A DNA stretch of 64,000 nucleotides from Erinaceus europaeus (GCF_950295315.1 NC_080176.1:37406189-37470188); one strand, 5' to 3'; positions 33,206 through 45,575 are shown, counted from the stretch's first letter. Translations and numbers: made by a program. Notes: generated by a model from the sequence alone, not told the origin.

Positions 33206-33464
33206 GATTTTTTTTTTGTATTTTATTTTGTTAAAATATCAAACAACCCTGCCAGCTTCCCTCCACAGCCTTCCTCCTGCCCATGCCAGTGCTTTGTCAG
33301 CTTGCCAGGTCTCTGCTCAAGTGCTTTTCCCATCCAGAGGGACCTTCCTTTCTCTCTCCCTACAGAATAGTTCAACCTGTCACTGTCTCTATGCTTCCCC
33401 TTCTTTATGTACTCCAGAGCCTTTGCCATTCCCTGGCATAGAGAACATTTACCTCTTTTTCACT

Positions 33465-34905
33465 CTTTTTTATTAGTGATTTAATAATTATTGACAAGAT
33501 TGTGGGATAAGAGAGGTACAGTTCCCACTGCCAGAGTTCCATAGCCCATCCCCCCATTGGAAGGTTCCCTATTCTTTATCCCTCTGGGAGTATGGACCAA
33601 AGATCTTTATGGGGTGCAGAAGGTGGGAAGTCTGGCTTCTGTAATTGCCTCTCCGCTGGACATGGGCATTGATAGGTCAATCCATACCCTCAGCCTGTTT
33701 CTATCTTTCCTAGTGGGGCAGGGCTCTGGAGAGGTGGGGTTCCAGGACACATTAGTGAGGTCGTCTGCCCAGGGAAGTCAGGTTGGCACCATGGTAACAT
33801 CTGCAATTTGGTGTCTGAAAAAGCATTAAGATATAAAGCAGAACAAATTGTTTAATAATCAGGAACCTGAAGGTAAGAATAGTGCAGGTGAAATTTGGGG
33901 TTTTCATGTTGGAAGAAACTAGGAAGTCTATTTTAGGTATATGTATTTTAGGTATATGTATTTTTTCTTTTCTTCCAGGGTTATTGCTGGGGCTCGGTGC
34001 CTGCACTACAAATCCACTGCTCCTGGAGGCCATTTTTTCCCTTTTGTTGCCCTAGTTGTTTATCGTTGTTGTGGTTATTATTATTGTTATCGATGTCATC
34101 ATTGTTGGATAGGACAGAGAGAAATGGAGAGAGGAGGGAAAGACAGAGAGGAGGAGAGAAAGACAGACACCTGCAGACCTGCTTCACTGCCTGTGAAACA
34201 ACTCCCCTGCAGGTGGGGAGCCAGGGGCTTGAACTGGGATCCTTATGCTGGTCCCTTTGCTTCATGTCATGTGTTCTTTAACCCACTGTGCTACTGCCCA
34301 GCTCCCTATTTTAGGTATATTTTAAGGGGCCCATGACTTTACTAATTTTGCCAGAGCCCAACAGCTATCATGCAGGTGGGTTGAAAGTATTGTCTGGGAA
34401 GATGGTGTCAGAGTTGAGGATGGGATCAGAAAGCTTGAATCAGGGCAGAGAGTAGCTCCCAAATATGGAAAAAAACATATAAGTACCATTAACTGTAAAC
34501 CCCATCAATCTGACCGAAAGCCCATGTCTATTCATATTTAGCACAGGAGCCTGTGTAACTTCTGCATCCCTGTAGGTCTGAGTTGGCATTCCATGGTCAC
34601 AGCTAGGAATATTTTAGGCTGCATTCATTACAGGACCAGTCTTCCTCAAGTGGCAGAGTATGTTGACCCAGCCTCCCTTTGGAGAGTGGGGAAGTCTCTA
34701 CCACTGTTGTTCTACATTGAGGGCAGTGTCCTGTGGAGGCCTACAATATGGTTCATGATTTTGTTCCTGATGGAGATGACCAGTGATGGAGGAGAAAGGG
34801 ATCTGTCAGAGGTTTAGGCCCATCATATCTCTATGGAAATCCCAGAATTCCCTGACCAGGGCCTTGGATTATGGGGTTGCCTGGTAGTCAGAGAACATTT
34901 ACTTC
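33465..34905 (-). mobile_element. R1 repeat copy with nested SINE
   Basis: Starts 'tttttattagtgatttaata' and continues with 'ggggtgcagaaggtggg', 'gtctggcttctgtaattg' and 'caggacacattagtgaggtc'. It resumes after the SINE with 'catgactttactaattttgc', 'agagtagctcccaaatatgg' and 'ttgagggcagtgtcctgtgg', ending about 34905. This is the fullest example of the middle part. Confidence 0.8.
33955..34305 (-). mobile_element. ERI-type SINE nested in R1
   Basis: Minus-strand complete copy, including 'ggggctcggtgcctgcac' and 'gacctgcttcactgcctg'. 'tattttaggtatat' on both sides (about 33942 and 34306) is the target duplication. Confidence 0.9.
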
Positions 34906-35822
34906 TAATGTTTGTTTATTATGTCTTTCCCCACACTAGTGTGGAAACCACCTGGTAACTGCTCAGGGCTAGAGCAGGATCTGAGGCCCTGTGACATTCA
35001 GTGAATAGATGGAGTTTGCTATTCTTCCCCCTGATTTATTCTTATCTGCTTTTTTCTTTCTCATCTGTTTTGCCACTCTCTTTCCTTAGGCAACTTTTTA
35101 ATTTAAACCAAATTGAAACCAAAACTTTGGTTGCTTTTATTATTCCATAAACCAGTAATGTAACAATCACCTTCTTTGTGTGAGTAATGGCTTATGCCTA
35201 GCAAGTGTTCTGGGAAATAATTTTAAATATATTTTACTGTCTGCCTCCTAAAAGGAATTCATGCTTGTAATTAAGAAAAAAAAGACATTTTAATGAGAAA
35301 AATTACCCTGTGAGAAACTAGAAACCTTTTCCTAACTTAAATCATGTCAAGTGATCATTCTTCTTCCCTTTATAATTTAGTTCCCAGTTTCCTCTGTCGT
35401 CAGAGGAATATTTAATTATGATGCTGTATTTAGAGAAAAGTATTAACAGGTTACTGAATTCCATGGCACATTTTCTCTGTAAGGAGTTCTCCATTGAAAT
35501 GTTTGCACCTGTTTTCAACTTGAATATTTGTTGCTGACAACTTGTCAAGAATCAGGATATGTACTTGAGTAATATAAGAGAAAACACTATATGTATGTTG
35601 TCACAGTTCCCAGAAAACACCTAGTTGCAGTGCATCAGAGCAGGGCAGAGGTGGGTCAGGACTTTGTCCTAGGAGTCCAAGGGCAGCCTCATGAGGGGAC
35701 ACATAAAGGAAGCCAGTAATCAAGGACTCCCCTCCCCCCCCCATGGCTCACTTTATTCTGCATAGCTCAACTGTTCCCCAGGACCTTGCAGGATGCTTAT
35801 ATCTCTTGCATTTGTGTCCTAG
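34906..35822. other. intron, no feature seen
   Basis: Unique-looking intron before the exon at 35823. A C-run lies at 35731-35742. Confidence 0.45.
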
Positions 35823-35984
35823 TTTGTGGATATGATGGGCTGGCACCTGGAGGCTGCACACGGAGCACACATCCCAGTCTCGTTCAACCCAGGCAGCAGC
35901 AGTGTGGTTGCAGACCTTCAGGAGCTGCCCTCCACAGTCCACAGTGTCTCCTGGGTTGCACCTCTTCCTTACCTGGGGGACAAG
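35823..35984 (+). CDS. LAMA3: LAMA3 exon, start of laminin IV type A domain
   Basis: 54 codons: FVDMMGWHLEAAHGAHIPVS, FNPGSSSVVADLQELPSTVH and SWVAPLPYLGDK. This is the opening of domain IVA, whose human counterpart continues with a segment beginning VSSYGGY. That continuation is not found downstream here. The acceptor is 'tgtgtcctag' and the donor GTAAGG at 35985, phase 0. It is the last recognised exon before the gap. Confidence 0.95.
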
Positions 35985-36295
35985 GTAAGGATGTCCTGCT
36001 CTGAACTCTCACCCCCTTGCCACTGCATGAGCATGACTTACTGGGCATCTGGGGTGAAGCAACAAGGAGTGGAATCCCCCAGTTTTATGTATTACTTATC
36101 TTCACTGGGTTTGCTCACATAAGGCACAAACATCACAATAAAGACACGTTGCTCTGAAATTTAATTCGACAGGATTTTACTTAATGCAATGCAGTTATTA
36201 TTAAATTAGTTGGGTATTAAAGTAGGGATGGGGAGGTGAATTAGCAGAAGAGCATATTTCTTTGTGAGGCTCAGGGTTTGACTCCTGGCACTCAG
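35985..36295. other. intron start with a short SINE fragment
   Basis: Unique intron, then from about 36215 a short SINE-like segment ('aggtgaattagcagaag', 'ctcagggtttgactcctggc') that leads into the purine repeat. No domain IVA exon seen. Confidence 0.5.
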
Positions 36296-37110
36296 AGAAG
36301 AGGAAGGGAAAGGAAGGGAGGGGAGGGGAGGAGAGAGGAGGAGAGGGGAAGGGAGAGGAAGGGAGAGGAGAGGAGATGAGGAGAAGGGAGAGGAGGGAAG
36401 GGAGGAGAGGAGAGGAGGGAAGGGAGGAGAGGAGAGGAGGGGAGGAGAGGGGAGAGGAAGGAAGGGAGGATAGGAGAGAAGGGGAGGGGAGGGAAGAGGG
36501 GAGGGGAGGGAAGAGGGGAAGGGAGGGGAGGGGAGAGGAGGAGAGGGAAAGGGAGGAGAGGGGAGAGGAGGAGAGGGAAAGGGAGGAGAGGGGAGAGGAG
36601 GAGAGAGGAAGGGAGGGGAGGGGAGAGGAGGAGAGAGGAAGGGAGGGGAGGGGAGAGGAGGAAAGGGGAAGGGAGGGGAGGGGAGAGGAGGAGAGGGAAA
36701 GGGAGGGGAGGGGAGAGGAGGAGAGGGAAAGGGAGGGGAGGGGAGAGGAGGAGGGGGAAGGGAGGGGAGGGGAGAGGAGGAGGGGGAAGGGAGGGGAGGG
36801 GAGAGGAGAGGAGGGAAGGGGAAGGGAGGGGAGGGGAGAGGAGGAGAGGGAAAGGGAGGGGAGGGGAGAGGAGGAGAGGGAAAGGGAGGGGAGGGGAGAG
36901 GAGGAGAGAGGAAGGGAGGGGAGGGGAGAGGAGGAAAGGGGAAGGGAGGGGAGGGGAGAGGAGGAGAGGGAAAGGGAGGGGAGGGGAGAGGAGGAGAGGA
37001 AAGGGAGGGGAGGGGAGAGGAGGAGGGGGAAGGGAGGGGGAGGGGAGAGGAGGAGGGGGAAGGGAGGGGAGGGGGAGAGGAGAGGAGGGAAGGGGAGAGG
37101 AGAGGAGGGG
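36296..37110. repeat. polypurine minisatellite, about 30-bp unit
   Basis: Only A and G on the plus strand over about 800 bases. The unit is close to 'gagagggaaagggaggggag' followed by gggagaggag, 30 bases long, with small variants. It ends at the assembly gap. The long serine/proline-rich readings on the minus strand are by-products of the repeat. Such tracts can form triplex DNA and are hard to sequence. Confidence 0.95.
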
Positions 37111-37310
37111 NNNNNNNNNNNNNNNNNNNNNNNNNNNNNNNNNNNNNNNNNNNNNNNNNNNNNNNNNNNNNNNNNNNNNNNNNNNNNNNNNNNNNNNNNN
37201 NNNNNNNNNNNNNNNNNNNNNNNNNNNNNNNNNNNNNNNNNNNNNNNNNNNNNNNNNNNNNNNNNNNNNNNNNNNNNNNNNNNNNNNNNNNNNNNNNNNN
37301 NNNNNNNNNN
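37111..37310. other. assembly gap, 200 N
   Basis: Exactly 200 undetermined bases, a round number that usually marks a gap of unknown size. The polypurine repeat lies on the left and an L1 on the right. See the finding on missing LAMA3 exons. Confidence 0.99.
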
Positions 37311-38187
37311 GACGTAATTCCTTCTAGCTCCATCCAAGATAGGTCAGAGAAGTTGGGTTCATTGTTCTTAAGAGCTGCATAGTATACCATTGTGTATATA
37401 TACCACAGCTTTCTCAGCCACTCATCTGTTGTTGGGCACTTGGATTCCTCCAGGTTTTAGCTATTATGAATTGTGCTGCTTTGAACATAGGTTTACACAT
37501 ATCTTTTTGGTTGGGTGTTATGGAGTCCTTGGGGTATATCCCTAGGAGAGGAATTACTAGAAGGTCTATGTATAGCCTTGTGAGAGTTCTCCAGACTGCT
37601 CTCCACAGAGGTTGGACCAACTGACATTCCCACCAGCAGTACAAAAGAGTTCCTTTGTCCTCACTGCCTCTCTAGCATTTGTTGCTGCTGTTCTATTTGA
37701 TGTATGCCATTCTCACTGGGGTGAGAGGGTATCTCAATGTTGTCTTTATTTGTATTTCTCTGACAGTCAGTGACCTGGGGTGATTTTTCATGTGTTTGTT
37801 AGCCTTTTGGATCTCTTCTGTACTGAATATTCTGTCCATATCCTCTGCCCATTTTTAGATGGGGTCATTTGCTTTTTTGGTGCTAAGTTTGCTGAGCTCT
37901 TTGTATATTTTGGTGATTAGTCTCTTGTCTGATGTATGGCATGTGAAAATCTTCTCCCATTGTGTGAGGGGTCTCTTTGTGTCATGGTTTCTTTGGCTGT
38001 GCAAAAGCTTTTCAATTTGATGTAGTGTCATTTATTTGTTTTTGTTTTAGTCTTTCTTGTAATTGGGTTTGTTTCAACAAAGATGTCCTTCAGGTTTAGG
38101 TGGGAAAGTGTTCCACCAATGTTTTCCTCTAAGTATTTGATAGTTTCTGGTCTAACTTCCAGGTCCTTGATCCATTTGGAGTTGACT
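37311..38187 (-). mobile_element. L1 ORF2 3' part
   Basis: Minus strand with the C-terminal ORF2 motifs, for example 'ccactcatctgttgttggg' and 'ggtttgttt' to 'gatccatttggagttgac'. Cut by an R1 insertion at about 38188. The fragment at 39930 continues close to where this stops and may be part of the same L1. Confidence 0.85.
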
Positions 38188-38455
38188 TTTTTATTATTAT
38201 TATTTATTTATAAAAAGGAAACATTGACAGAACCATAGGATAAGAGGGGTACAACTCCACACAGTTTCTACCACCAGATCTCTGTATCCCATCCCCTTCC
38301 CTGATAGCTTTCCTATTCTTTAACTCTCTGGGACTATGGACCCAAGGTCATTGTGGGATGCAGAAGGTTGAAGGTCTGGCTTCTGTAATTGCTTCCCTGC
38401 TGAACATGGGCATTGACAGGTCAATCCATACTCCCAGCCTGCCTCTCTCTTTTTG
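38188..38455 (-). mobile_element. R1 repeat copy, short, inserted in L1
   Basis: T-rich start, 'taagaggggtacaactcc', 'ggtctggcttctgtaattg' and 'catactcccagcctgcctc', with L1-like 'tgagataaagtgg' directly after. Truncated at about 270 bases. Confidence 0.85.
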
Positions 38456-39424
38456 TGAGATAAAGTGGATTGAACCTGGCACTTTGGAGCCTCAAGAATG
38501 AGAGGTTGACTACTTTTCTAACACACATCACATATCCAGCTCCATGAAGACATCATCATGATTCCTTAGTTAGTACTGAACCTACCATAAGGAAGAGTGG
38601 GCAAATATCCTAAGGATTAAATGGCTGGTGCCCAGGATTAGTACCTCTGTCCTCTCATATGGTGGCAGAGAGGCTAATCCTCAATGTGTTGTTTTTTGAT
38701 GGTGATTAAGTCCTGAGGGCAGAGCACTTATGAATGGGATTACTGCCCCCTTATGGGAAGAGCCATGGCAAATATGATCCTTCTCCTGACTGCCATGAAT
38801 GAATAATGATGTGATAATCTGAAAGTTGGAAAGGGGCCTACACAGAAGATCTGTCATCACCCTGTTCTTGGGCTTCTAAGCTTCTGAATGATGAGGAGGA
38901 AACTAATGCTGTTCAATCCACTTAGTCTATGCTATTCTGTACAGTAGCTGCAGTTGACTAAAATACTTGCCAAATTTTTATTTTAGCCTTTGTGTTATTC
39001 CCACTCCTGTGTGACTATGCAAATTAAACAAAGAGGCAAAACAAGTGGAGTGTAGAACCAAGATTCAGAGACTAGGGAGGCTCAGCATTCATCCAGTCTT
39101 CTCTCACTAGACAGTCCACTGAGCTCAGTCCATTAAATAGATGACCTTCTCCTTACTCAAACTTGGTTCTTAAATTAATACCAGGTTCTCCTGAAGCTTT
39201 ATTAAATGATGAAGAACAGTGGAAACGGGGGAAGAGATAAGTATCCCAAAAAGTCTTACTTGTGATTGGTGATTTCCATATTGCCATACTGCTCAATCTA
39301 CAGTTACCCACAATGATGTTATGTACACAGCAGGTAGGGTTTGTCCACATATTATGCTTCATTGTGTCTATCATGCCAATATAAAACCAAGGGAAAAGTG
39401 AGAGCCACTGTTTAAAGATGTATC
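38456..39424. other. intronic DNA, with a short SINE-like fragment near 38470-38545
   Basis: A few bases of L1, a diverged minus-strand SINE piece ('gattgaacctggcactttgg'), then unique-looking sequence. No laminin exon seen. Confidence 0.4.
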
Positions 39425-39645
39425 TTTTTTTAAATCTTTTAATTTTTTTACTATTTATTTATTTATTGGATAAAGACAGAGGAAAATAAGAGAGTTAGAG
39501 TGAAAGAGATACAGACAGATGGACAGACACCTGCAGTACTACTTAACTGCTTGTGAAACTTCCCCCATACAGATGGAGACCAAGGATCTTTGCACACTAT
39601 AACATGTGCACTCTGCTGGTGCACTACCACCTGGCCCCTAAAAAA
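39425..39645 (-). mobile_element. SINE, minus strand
   Basis: 'ttatttattggataaagacag', 'acacctgcagtactac' and the ending 'gcactaccacctggcccc'. Confidence 0.8.
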
Positions 39646-39929
39646 GTGTCTCTATGAATTTCCATTACTTGGATAACTAATCAGATTTCTCAGGATAACT
39701 GAGCCCTAAGACTCTTCAAATATATTACTGTAGAGGTATGGAGTGGAATTCAGTTTCCCTAAATTTTATAGCATTGAAACCAATGGTAAATTAACAAAAC
39801 ATGATAAAAAAAAACCTATAATATAAACTTTCAGTGAAATGTGTCATCTGATTTATCATTCTCTTTCTCTCTCTTTCCTTCCCTCCCTCTCCCCCCACCT
39901 CTCTTGTTATTGTTGGGGCTTCACTGCCA

Positions 39930-40380
39930 TAGGATGACTTTTTTTATGTACACGGAGAATTTGATAAAGTGGTTCAGTTTCATTCTGCATGTTTCAACCC
40001 AGTTTTCCCAACGCCATTTATTGAAGAGAGCCTCCTTCCTCCATTTAATACTCTGGGCCCCCTTATCAAAGATTAGATGTCCATGGGTATGGGGGTTTAG
40101 TTCTGGACATTCAATTCCAGAATTCCACTGGTGTGTGCCTATTTTTGTTCCAGTACCAGGCTGTTTTGATGATGATGGCCTTATAATACAGTTAGAGATC
40201 TGGGAGTGTAATGTCTCTATTTCCATTTCTTTTCCTCAAGATTGTTTTGGCAACTCTAGGTATTTCCTGGTTCCAGATAAATTATTGTAATTTTTGTTCT
40301 ATTCTCTTAAAGAAGCTCAGTGGAACTTTGATGGGTATCACATTAAATTTGTATATGGCTCTGGGGAGAAAATTCATTTT
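39930..40380 (-). mobile_element. L1 ORF2 fragment
   Basis: Minus-strand peptides [20 protein letters not shown] and CRMKLNHF, matching ORF2 in the 16.7-25.9 kb L1. Ends at 'ggggagaaaattcattt'. Confidence 0.85.
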
Positions 40381-41720
40381 AGGCTACAAGATTTTAAGAG
40401 TATACTACCAGAATTCAGTATCCCCACCCTTCCACCTCCCAAAAAAATACTACCATAGTTCTTACAAGTCTTAGAAACAGTTTTCTTGCTTCTGTTTTGT
40501 TTAGTTCATGGGTATTAATTGTCTAGGTTCCACATATGAGTGAAACTATATGGTAATTGTTTTTAATTTCTTTATTTATTTCACTAAGTATAATCATCTC
40601 CACTTTCATCATTTTGTCCCAAAGGATACAATATCATCTTTTTTGATTACAGAGTAATATTCCATCTGATAACTTCTTTAGTCAGTCATCTGTTGATGGG
40701 CATTTAGGCTGCTATGGCTGTTGTGGATAATACATATATATATGAATATAAGTGTGCAAGTCTCCCTTCAAATTAGTGTTTCAGTGTCCTTTTTATAAAT
40801 GCTATGAGTGGTATTGCTAGATCATAAGGTAACTCTCCACATAGTCTTCCAAAGGGACTGCAACAGTTTGCATTCCCACCAGCATTGTAGCAGCATTTTC
40901 TTTCACAACCTCTCCAACACCTGTTATTTCCTGGTTTGTTGATGCCAGCCATTCTCTCAGTTGTGAGATGGTTTCTCAGTGTAGTTTTAATTTGCATTTA
41001 TCTAGTGATCATTGAAGTGGAGGAATTCTTCATGTGTCTGTGGGCCATGTGTATCTTCTTTAGAAAACTGTCTGCTTAGTTCTTTGGCCCACTTTTTAAC
41101 TTTTTTTTCTGCTTCCAGGGTGCTTTCTGGGGCTCAGTGCCTGCACTATGAATCCACTGCTCCTGGAGGCCATTTTTTCCCCATTTTGTTGCTCTTGTTA
41201 TTATTGTTGTTGTTGTTGGTATAGTTGCCATTGCTGTTGTTGTTGCTGGATAGGACAGAGAGAAATCAAGAAAGGAGGGGAAGACAGAGAAGGAAGGGAA
41301 AGATAGACACTTGCAGACCTGCTTCACTCTTGTAAAGTGACTCCCCACCCCCGCCCCTGGCAGGTGGGGAGCTGGGGGCTTGAACCAGGATCATTGTGCC
41401 AGTCATTGTACTTCACGTAATGTGCACTTAACCCAGTGCTCTACTGCCTGGTCCGCTGACCCACTTTTTAATTGGGTTATTTTTGCTTCTTTTGTAGCTC
41501 TGTACCAATTCTTTATAGATGTTTGATATCAGTCATTTGTCTGATGTCATTTACTGGGTTGCTTGGTTATCCTTGCGTAGTTTGCTTTTGATGTGTAAAA
41601 GCTTTTTAGTTTTGTGTAATCCCATTTATTTACTCTTATTTTCATTTCCTATGCCCAAGGCTTGAGTCTCAAAATACATCTTTAATGTCAGGTCCTGCCA
41701 AATTTCACCAACATTTCTTT
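40381..41720 (-). mobile_element. older L1, 3' UTR and ORF2 end, with nested SINE
   Basis: Antisense L1 of a different, more diverged subfamily: 'cagtcatctgttgatgggc', 'gcattcccaccagcattg' and, after the SINE, 'tatcagtcatttgtctgatg' and 'cctatgcccaaggcttgag'. No open frame of note. Confidence 0.75.
41108..41456 (-). mobile_element. ERI-type SINE nested in old L1
   Basis: Minus-strand complete copy. 'ggcccactttttaacttt' before it and 'ctgacccactttttaattg' after it give a target duplication 'cccactttttaa'. Confidence 0.9.
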
Positions 41721-41911
41721 TATAAATGTTTGAGTTTCTAGAATTATGACTCATTTTTGCAAAGAAAAATATGTCATGACTTTTCTGGCAACACAATATT
41801 TTGCAGGCCCAAAATGATCTCTGTTAGATAGCCATCTAAGTTCTTTTCAGGGTAAAGAGAGGGCCTAGATCTGGTTGTGCACTATAGGCAGCCTGTTAGA
41901 AACTTGTGATG

Positions 41912-42193
41912 TGGGGCTGGGTGATGACACACCTGGTTGAGCGTACACACTGCAATGCTCAAGGACCCAAGTTCAAGCCCCCAGCCCCCTCCTGCAGAGG
42001 GAAAACTTTGCAAGTGACAAAACAAGGCTGCAGGTGTCTCTCTGTCTCTTTTCCTATCACTCCCTTCCCTCTCGATTTCTGGCTGTCTCTATCCAATAAA
42101 TAAATAAATAAAGATAACAACAACAAGGGAAGAGAGAGAAAGAGAAAGAGAAAGAGAGGGAGAGGGAAAGAGGGAGAGGGAGAGGGAGAGGGA

Positions 42194-42235
<42 letters not shown>

Positions 42236-42236
42236 G
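41912..42236 (+). mobile_element. SINE, type b, with long (GA)n tail
   Basis: 'ggggctgggtgatgacacac' head, 'ggacccaagttcaagcccc', a (taaa)n stretch, then an expanded purine tail at 42127-42232. The tail is a (GA)n microsatellite that probably grew from the SINE end. Confidence 0.85.
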
Positions 42237-42649
42237 AAGTTTGTGATAGGCCCTTAAATTCCAGGCACCAATCATGAGATAAAGCAGGTTGAACTGTGGG
42301 AGTTTTCTACTCTAGTGCTTCAATAAGGTGAACTCATAAACTTCCATAAACTCATCTGAGGCTTCCTTATGTGCACTTTCATTCTGTTGATCCAGCATCC
42401 ACTGCCTATATCTCTCTTCTCTTCATAGTTCTTTTTCCCAGTGTTGGGTATTTTAGGCAATGCAGTGAGGGTTGCAGCACCTCCTCGTCTCTATGACCCC
42501 ACTACTTCCTCTAAATAGATGAGCTGACAATGCACCCAGCCTCATAGATAGAAGGTGAAAAGGTAGAAAGTAGTTAGCTTTTGAAACAATGTTCCTGCCT
42601 CAGTATGTCTTGAATTTGATAGCAGCTTTCTTTTCTATCTTCACCTTAG
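42237..42649. other. intron end, no feature seen
   Basis: Unique-looking sequence to the acceptor 'cttcaccttag' at 42649. Confidence 0.5.
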
Positions 42650-42803
42650 GTCATCTGACAGTCCCCAAGTACTTGACTTGGTCAATAAAAGTACCAAGAG
42701 AGATGTGTCTCTGGGAGACTGCAGTTTAAACAAGCCACCATTTCTGATGTTGCTTAAAGGTTCTACAAAGTTTAGCAAAGCCAAGACTTTCAATATTAAC
42801 CAG
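42650..42803 (+). CDS. LAMA3: LAMA3 exon, LG3 end and LG3/LG4 spacer
   Basis: After one base of a split codon: SSDSPQVLDLVNKSTKRDVS, then LGDCSLNKPPFLMLLKGSTK and FSKAKTFNINQ. This matches the end of the third laminin G-like domain and the spacer. The G-like domains at the C-terminus bind integrins (LG1-3) and heparan sulfate (LG4-5). The donor is GTAAGC at 42804, phase 0. Because the exon begins one base into a codon, it cannot splice in frame to the exon ending at 35984 (phase 0), so exons are missing upstream. Confidence 0.95.
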
Positions 42804-44049
42804 GTAAGCGTCAGAAGCCTATGCTGGATTTTGGCCACCCAGACAGTTCTCACAAGACAATTCTACCTCCTGTGAAGGGTTGGGGTGGGGGTGGGAGAGA
42901 CATAGGTATGTGGACCCTCTGTTGGTCAGTGTCTCCATCAAATCATTTTGATGGATCATCAACATCAGGACTTTACCAAAATGTCCGTGTAGTTTTTGTT
43001 TAAGCTTTTATTATATACCTTACTGCAAATTTGACAAGTTTTGTAATCACAGAACAAACAGAACCTTGACTTCACAATTTCTAAAGCTCTTTTGATATTT
43101 CTGTTGTATCTCCAATAGGGATAATGACTGTCCCCAGAATACAGCGGTCCTGTGTCTCCTCTTGTCCACAGATGTCCCCCAGTCCTCTCTCTCTCATGAA
43201 AAATATGCACTCACACTCAGGCTTTCTCCAAATCTTGACTTTGCATGAGAGATAATGGGAGAACTTTTAAATTCCCAAATTTATGTTTCACCTCACCCAA
43301 TTGAATCAGATGCTCTTTTTTGGTTCTTCACAACTGATTCTGAAGGAGTAGGGCCATTACAGTGAATTGAGGGTAGAGGTAGCAGCTGACTAGAGACTAG
43401 AACACAGGGTTAGAACTGAAAGAGATTTTTGCTCCCTCTGCAGTCAGCAATGTACTCTCCTGTGTCTGAAGCTACAGTTAATATGATTAATGGATAAGAT
43501 GGAGTACCTCCAATGTGCCAGGCTTGGCACAAATCTCTTTAAGTGGATTTGCTTCCTAACTCCACCAGTAACCTTGTGAGGGAAATGCTATTGCTAGCTA
43601 CCTCTTACAGAACAGGATACTGTGGTTTTGAAGAGTGAGTCATTTTCCCAACCTCCCAGAAATGGAAGGTAGAGCTGGAACACAAACCCAGGCACCCTGA
43701 CCCATGCTCAGGTACTCTTAAGAGTGATGGACTTCTCTTCAACGCTCGCTTCACTCATCCTCAACCACAGGCTGCTTGTCTTACACTATTTCTCTGAAGT
43801 ACACTGAGTTGGAAAAGTTGAAACACAAGCACATATTAAGATATGTTTTATGCTACCAGGAAGAAATACCCTTCACAACCCCCAAGAGATTTTAGTTACT
43901 GTTATGAAAAGAACATCTTCAGAATAGCCCCATCAGGAATAAAGTTTTTTTTTCATTGTAAGATAGAAAGTCATTGAGAGACTAAATTAGCACAATGACA
44001 GTGGCATTAGAGAAAAGGAGATATATTCAATACTATTTAAAAGATAAAA
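42804..44049. other. intron, no feature seen
   Basis: Unique-looking intron, no repeat or exon recognised. Confidence 0.45.
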
Positions 44050-44350
44050 TGTGGGAGTCGGGTGGTAATGCAGCAGGTTAAGCACACATGGCACGAAGCG
44101 CAAGTACCGGTGTAAGGATCCTACAAGCCCCCAGCTCCTTACCTGCAGGGGAGTCGCTTCACAGGCAGTGAAGCAGTTCTGCAGGTGTCTATCTTTCTCT
44201 CCCCTCTCTGTCTTCCCCTCCTCTCTCCATTTCTCTCTGTCCTATATAACAATGACAACATCAATAACAACAACAATAACTACAACAACAGTAAAAAACA
44301 AGGACAACAAAAGGGAAAATAAATAAATACTTTAAAAAACTAATAAAATA
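44050..44350 (+). mobile_element. ERI-type SINE
   Basis: Complete plus-strand copy: 'gggagtcgggtggtaatgcag', 'gcacgaagcgcaagtaccgg' and the (caa)/(taaa) tail. Confidence 0.92.
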
Positions 44351-45575
44351 AAAGATAAAATGTACCAAACACAGAAGATAATAATTGAATGTGGGTGGCA
44401 AGGTGGAGGCAAGAGTTAAAATAATCCCTGGGCATATAGTTAATGGTTTGGAATGGTTGGAGCTTCCATTCATGCAATAAGAAAGACAAGTCTTTGAAGA
44501 GAAAGAGCATGGGTGGCATCTGGGGCATATCAGGTGGCAGATGTCTGTGGGACCTCCAGGAAGAAAACAAAGGTGGGTAGGTGCTGTTAGGTGGCTCTGA
44601 GTACCTTCCAGAAATGAGGTGGGGCCTGAGACTTTTGGTGTGGGAGGCAACTGTGAATGTACTGTCTTCTTTGTCCTCCCTCTTCTTTATATGCCACCAA
44701 GTGAGATGAAATAAGACACTGATTCTGGCTCCCAAAGCCTAGTAACAGAGAGAAGGAAACAGTTTGTGGTTCTTTAAGTATAGAACTTTGGGCTCAGATT
44801 TTTTGGGTTTGCACCCAGCCTTCTCACTCACTGGGTATATGACCCTGAATGATTATTTAGCTTTTCTCTGTGGGTCTATTTCTAGCAACATAAATGAAGT
44901 TACATAATAGTGATAGCTTATGGTATTATGAAAGTTTAATGAGGTAATCAGCCCAAGACAGGATGTGCTTAGCATATAGTAAGAGTGTAATAAATATCAG
45001 CTATTATTATTTTTACACACACTAATGACCTGAGTGAAAGAAATAAAACATATCACAGGAATTGCTTGCCACAGAGATCAGGATTTTTGTTTTTTCTAGA
45101 GGAGATAATACATGATGAACTGGGACTGAAATGCAGATTGAATTGAGATGAGCAAGTGCTATATTGCTGCACAAGCTAAAGCCCAAAGCTGGCAGACAGG
45201 ATGTGGGCAGAACTCACAGTTAGAAGACATGTACATTCTCTTTGATCTTTTTTCAGTTTACTTCACATCCCACTGAGAATAGAATAAAGCACTTTATAGG
45301 TCAGTAGATGTGGTCTCAGTGAGGTTAAAGAAAACTTGCTAAAGGGCACCAACCAGTCAATAAATTGCAACTAGAACTCAAGCTCAGAGCTGCAGTGTCC
45401 AGTGAATGTGCTCCTCCAGGCATGGGATGGGACCTGTACAGACTTGGACAGCTCGGAGATCAGGGGCCAATGTGGCAGAGGATGGAGACTAAGGCAGAAT
45501 TCTGTGCTGGAGCCAGATTATGGCAAGCCTTCCTGGCCTGATGTGATTTTGACACTTTTTCATAGTCAGCATGAA
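44351..45575. other. intron, no feature seen
   Basis: Unique-looking sequence; nothing recognised. Confidence 0.4.

Noticed and set aside
36201..37390. Long serine/proline-rich or arginine/glutamate-rich open frames on both strands
   Set aside because: They follow from the 30-bp polypurine repeat and include the N gap. There is no start context, conservation or non-repeat domain.
38456..39424. Search for the missing domain IVA, coiled-coil or LG1-LG3 exons between the gap and 42650
   Set aside because: No splice-bounded segment with laminin similarity was found by eye in 35985-42649.
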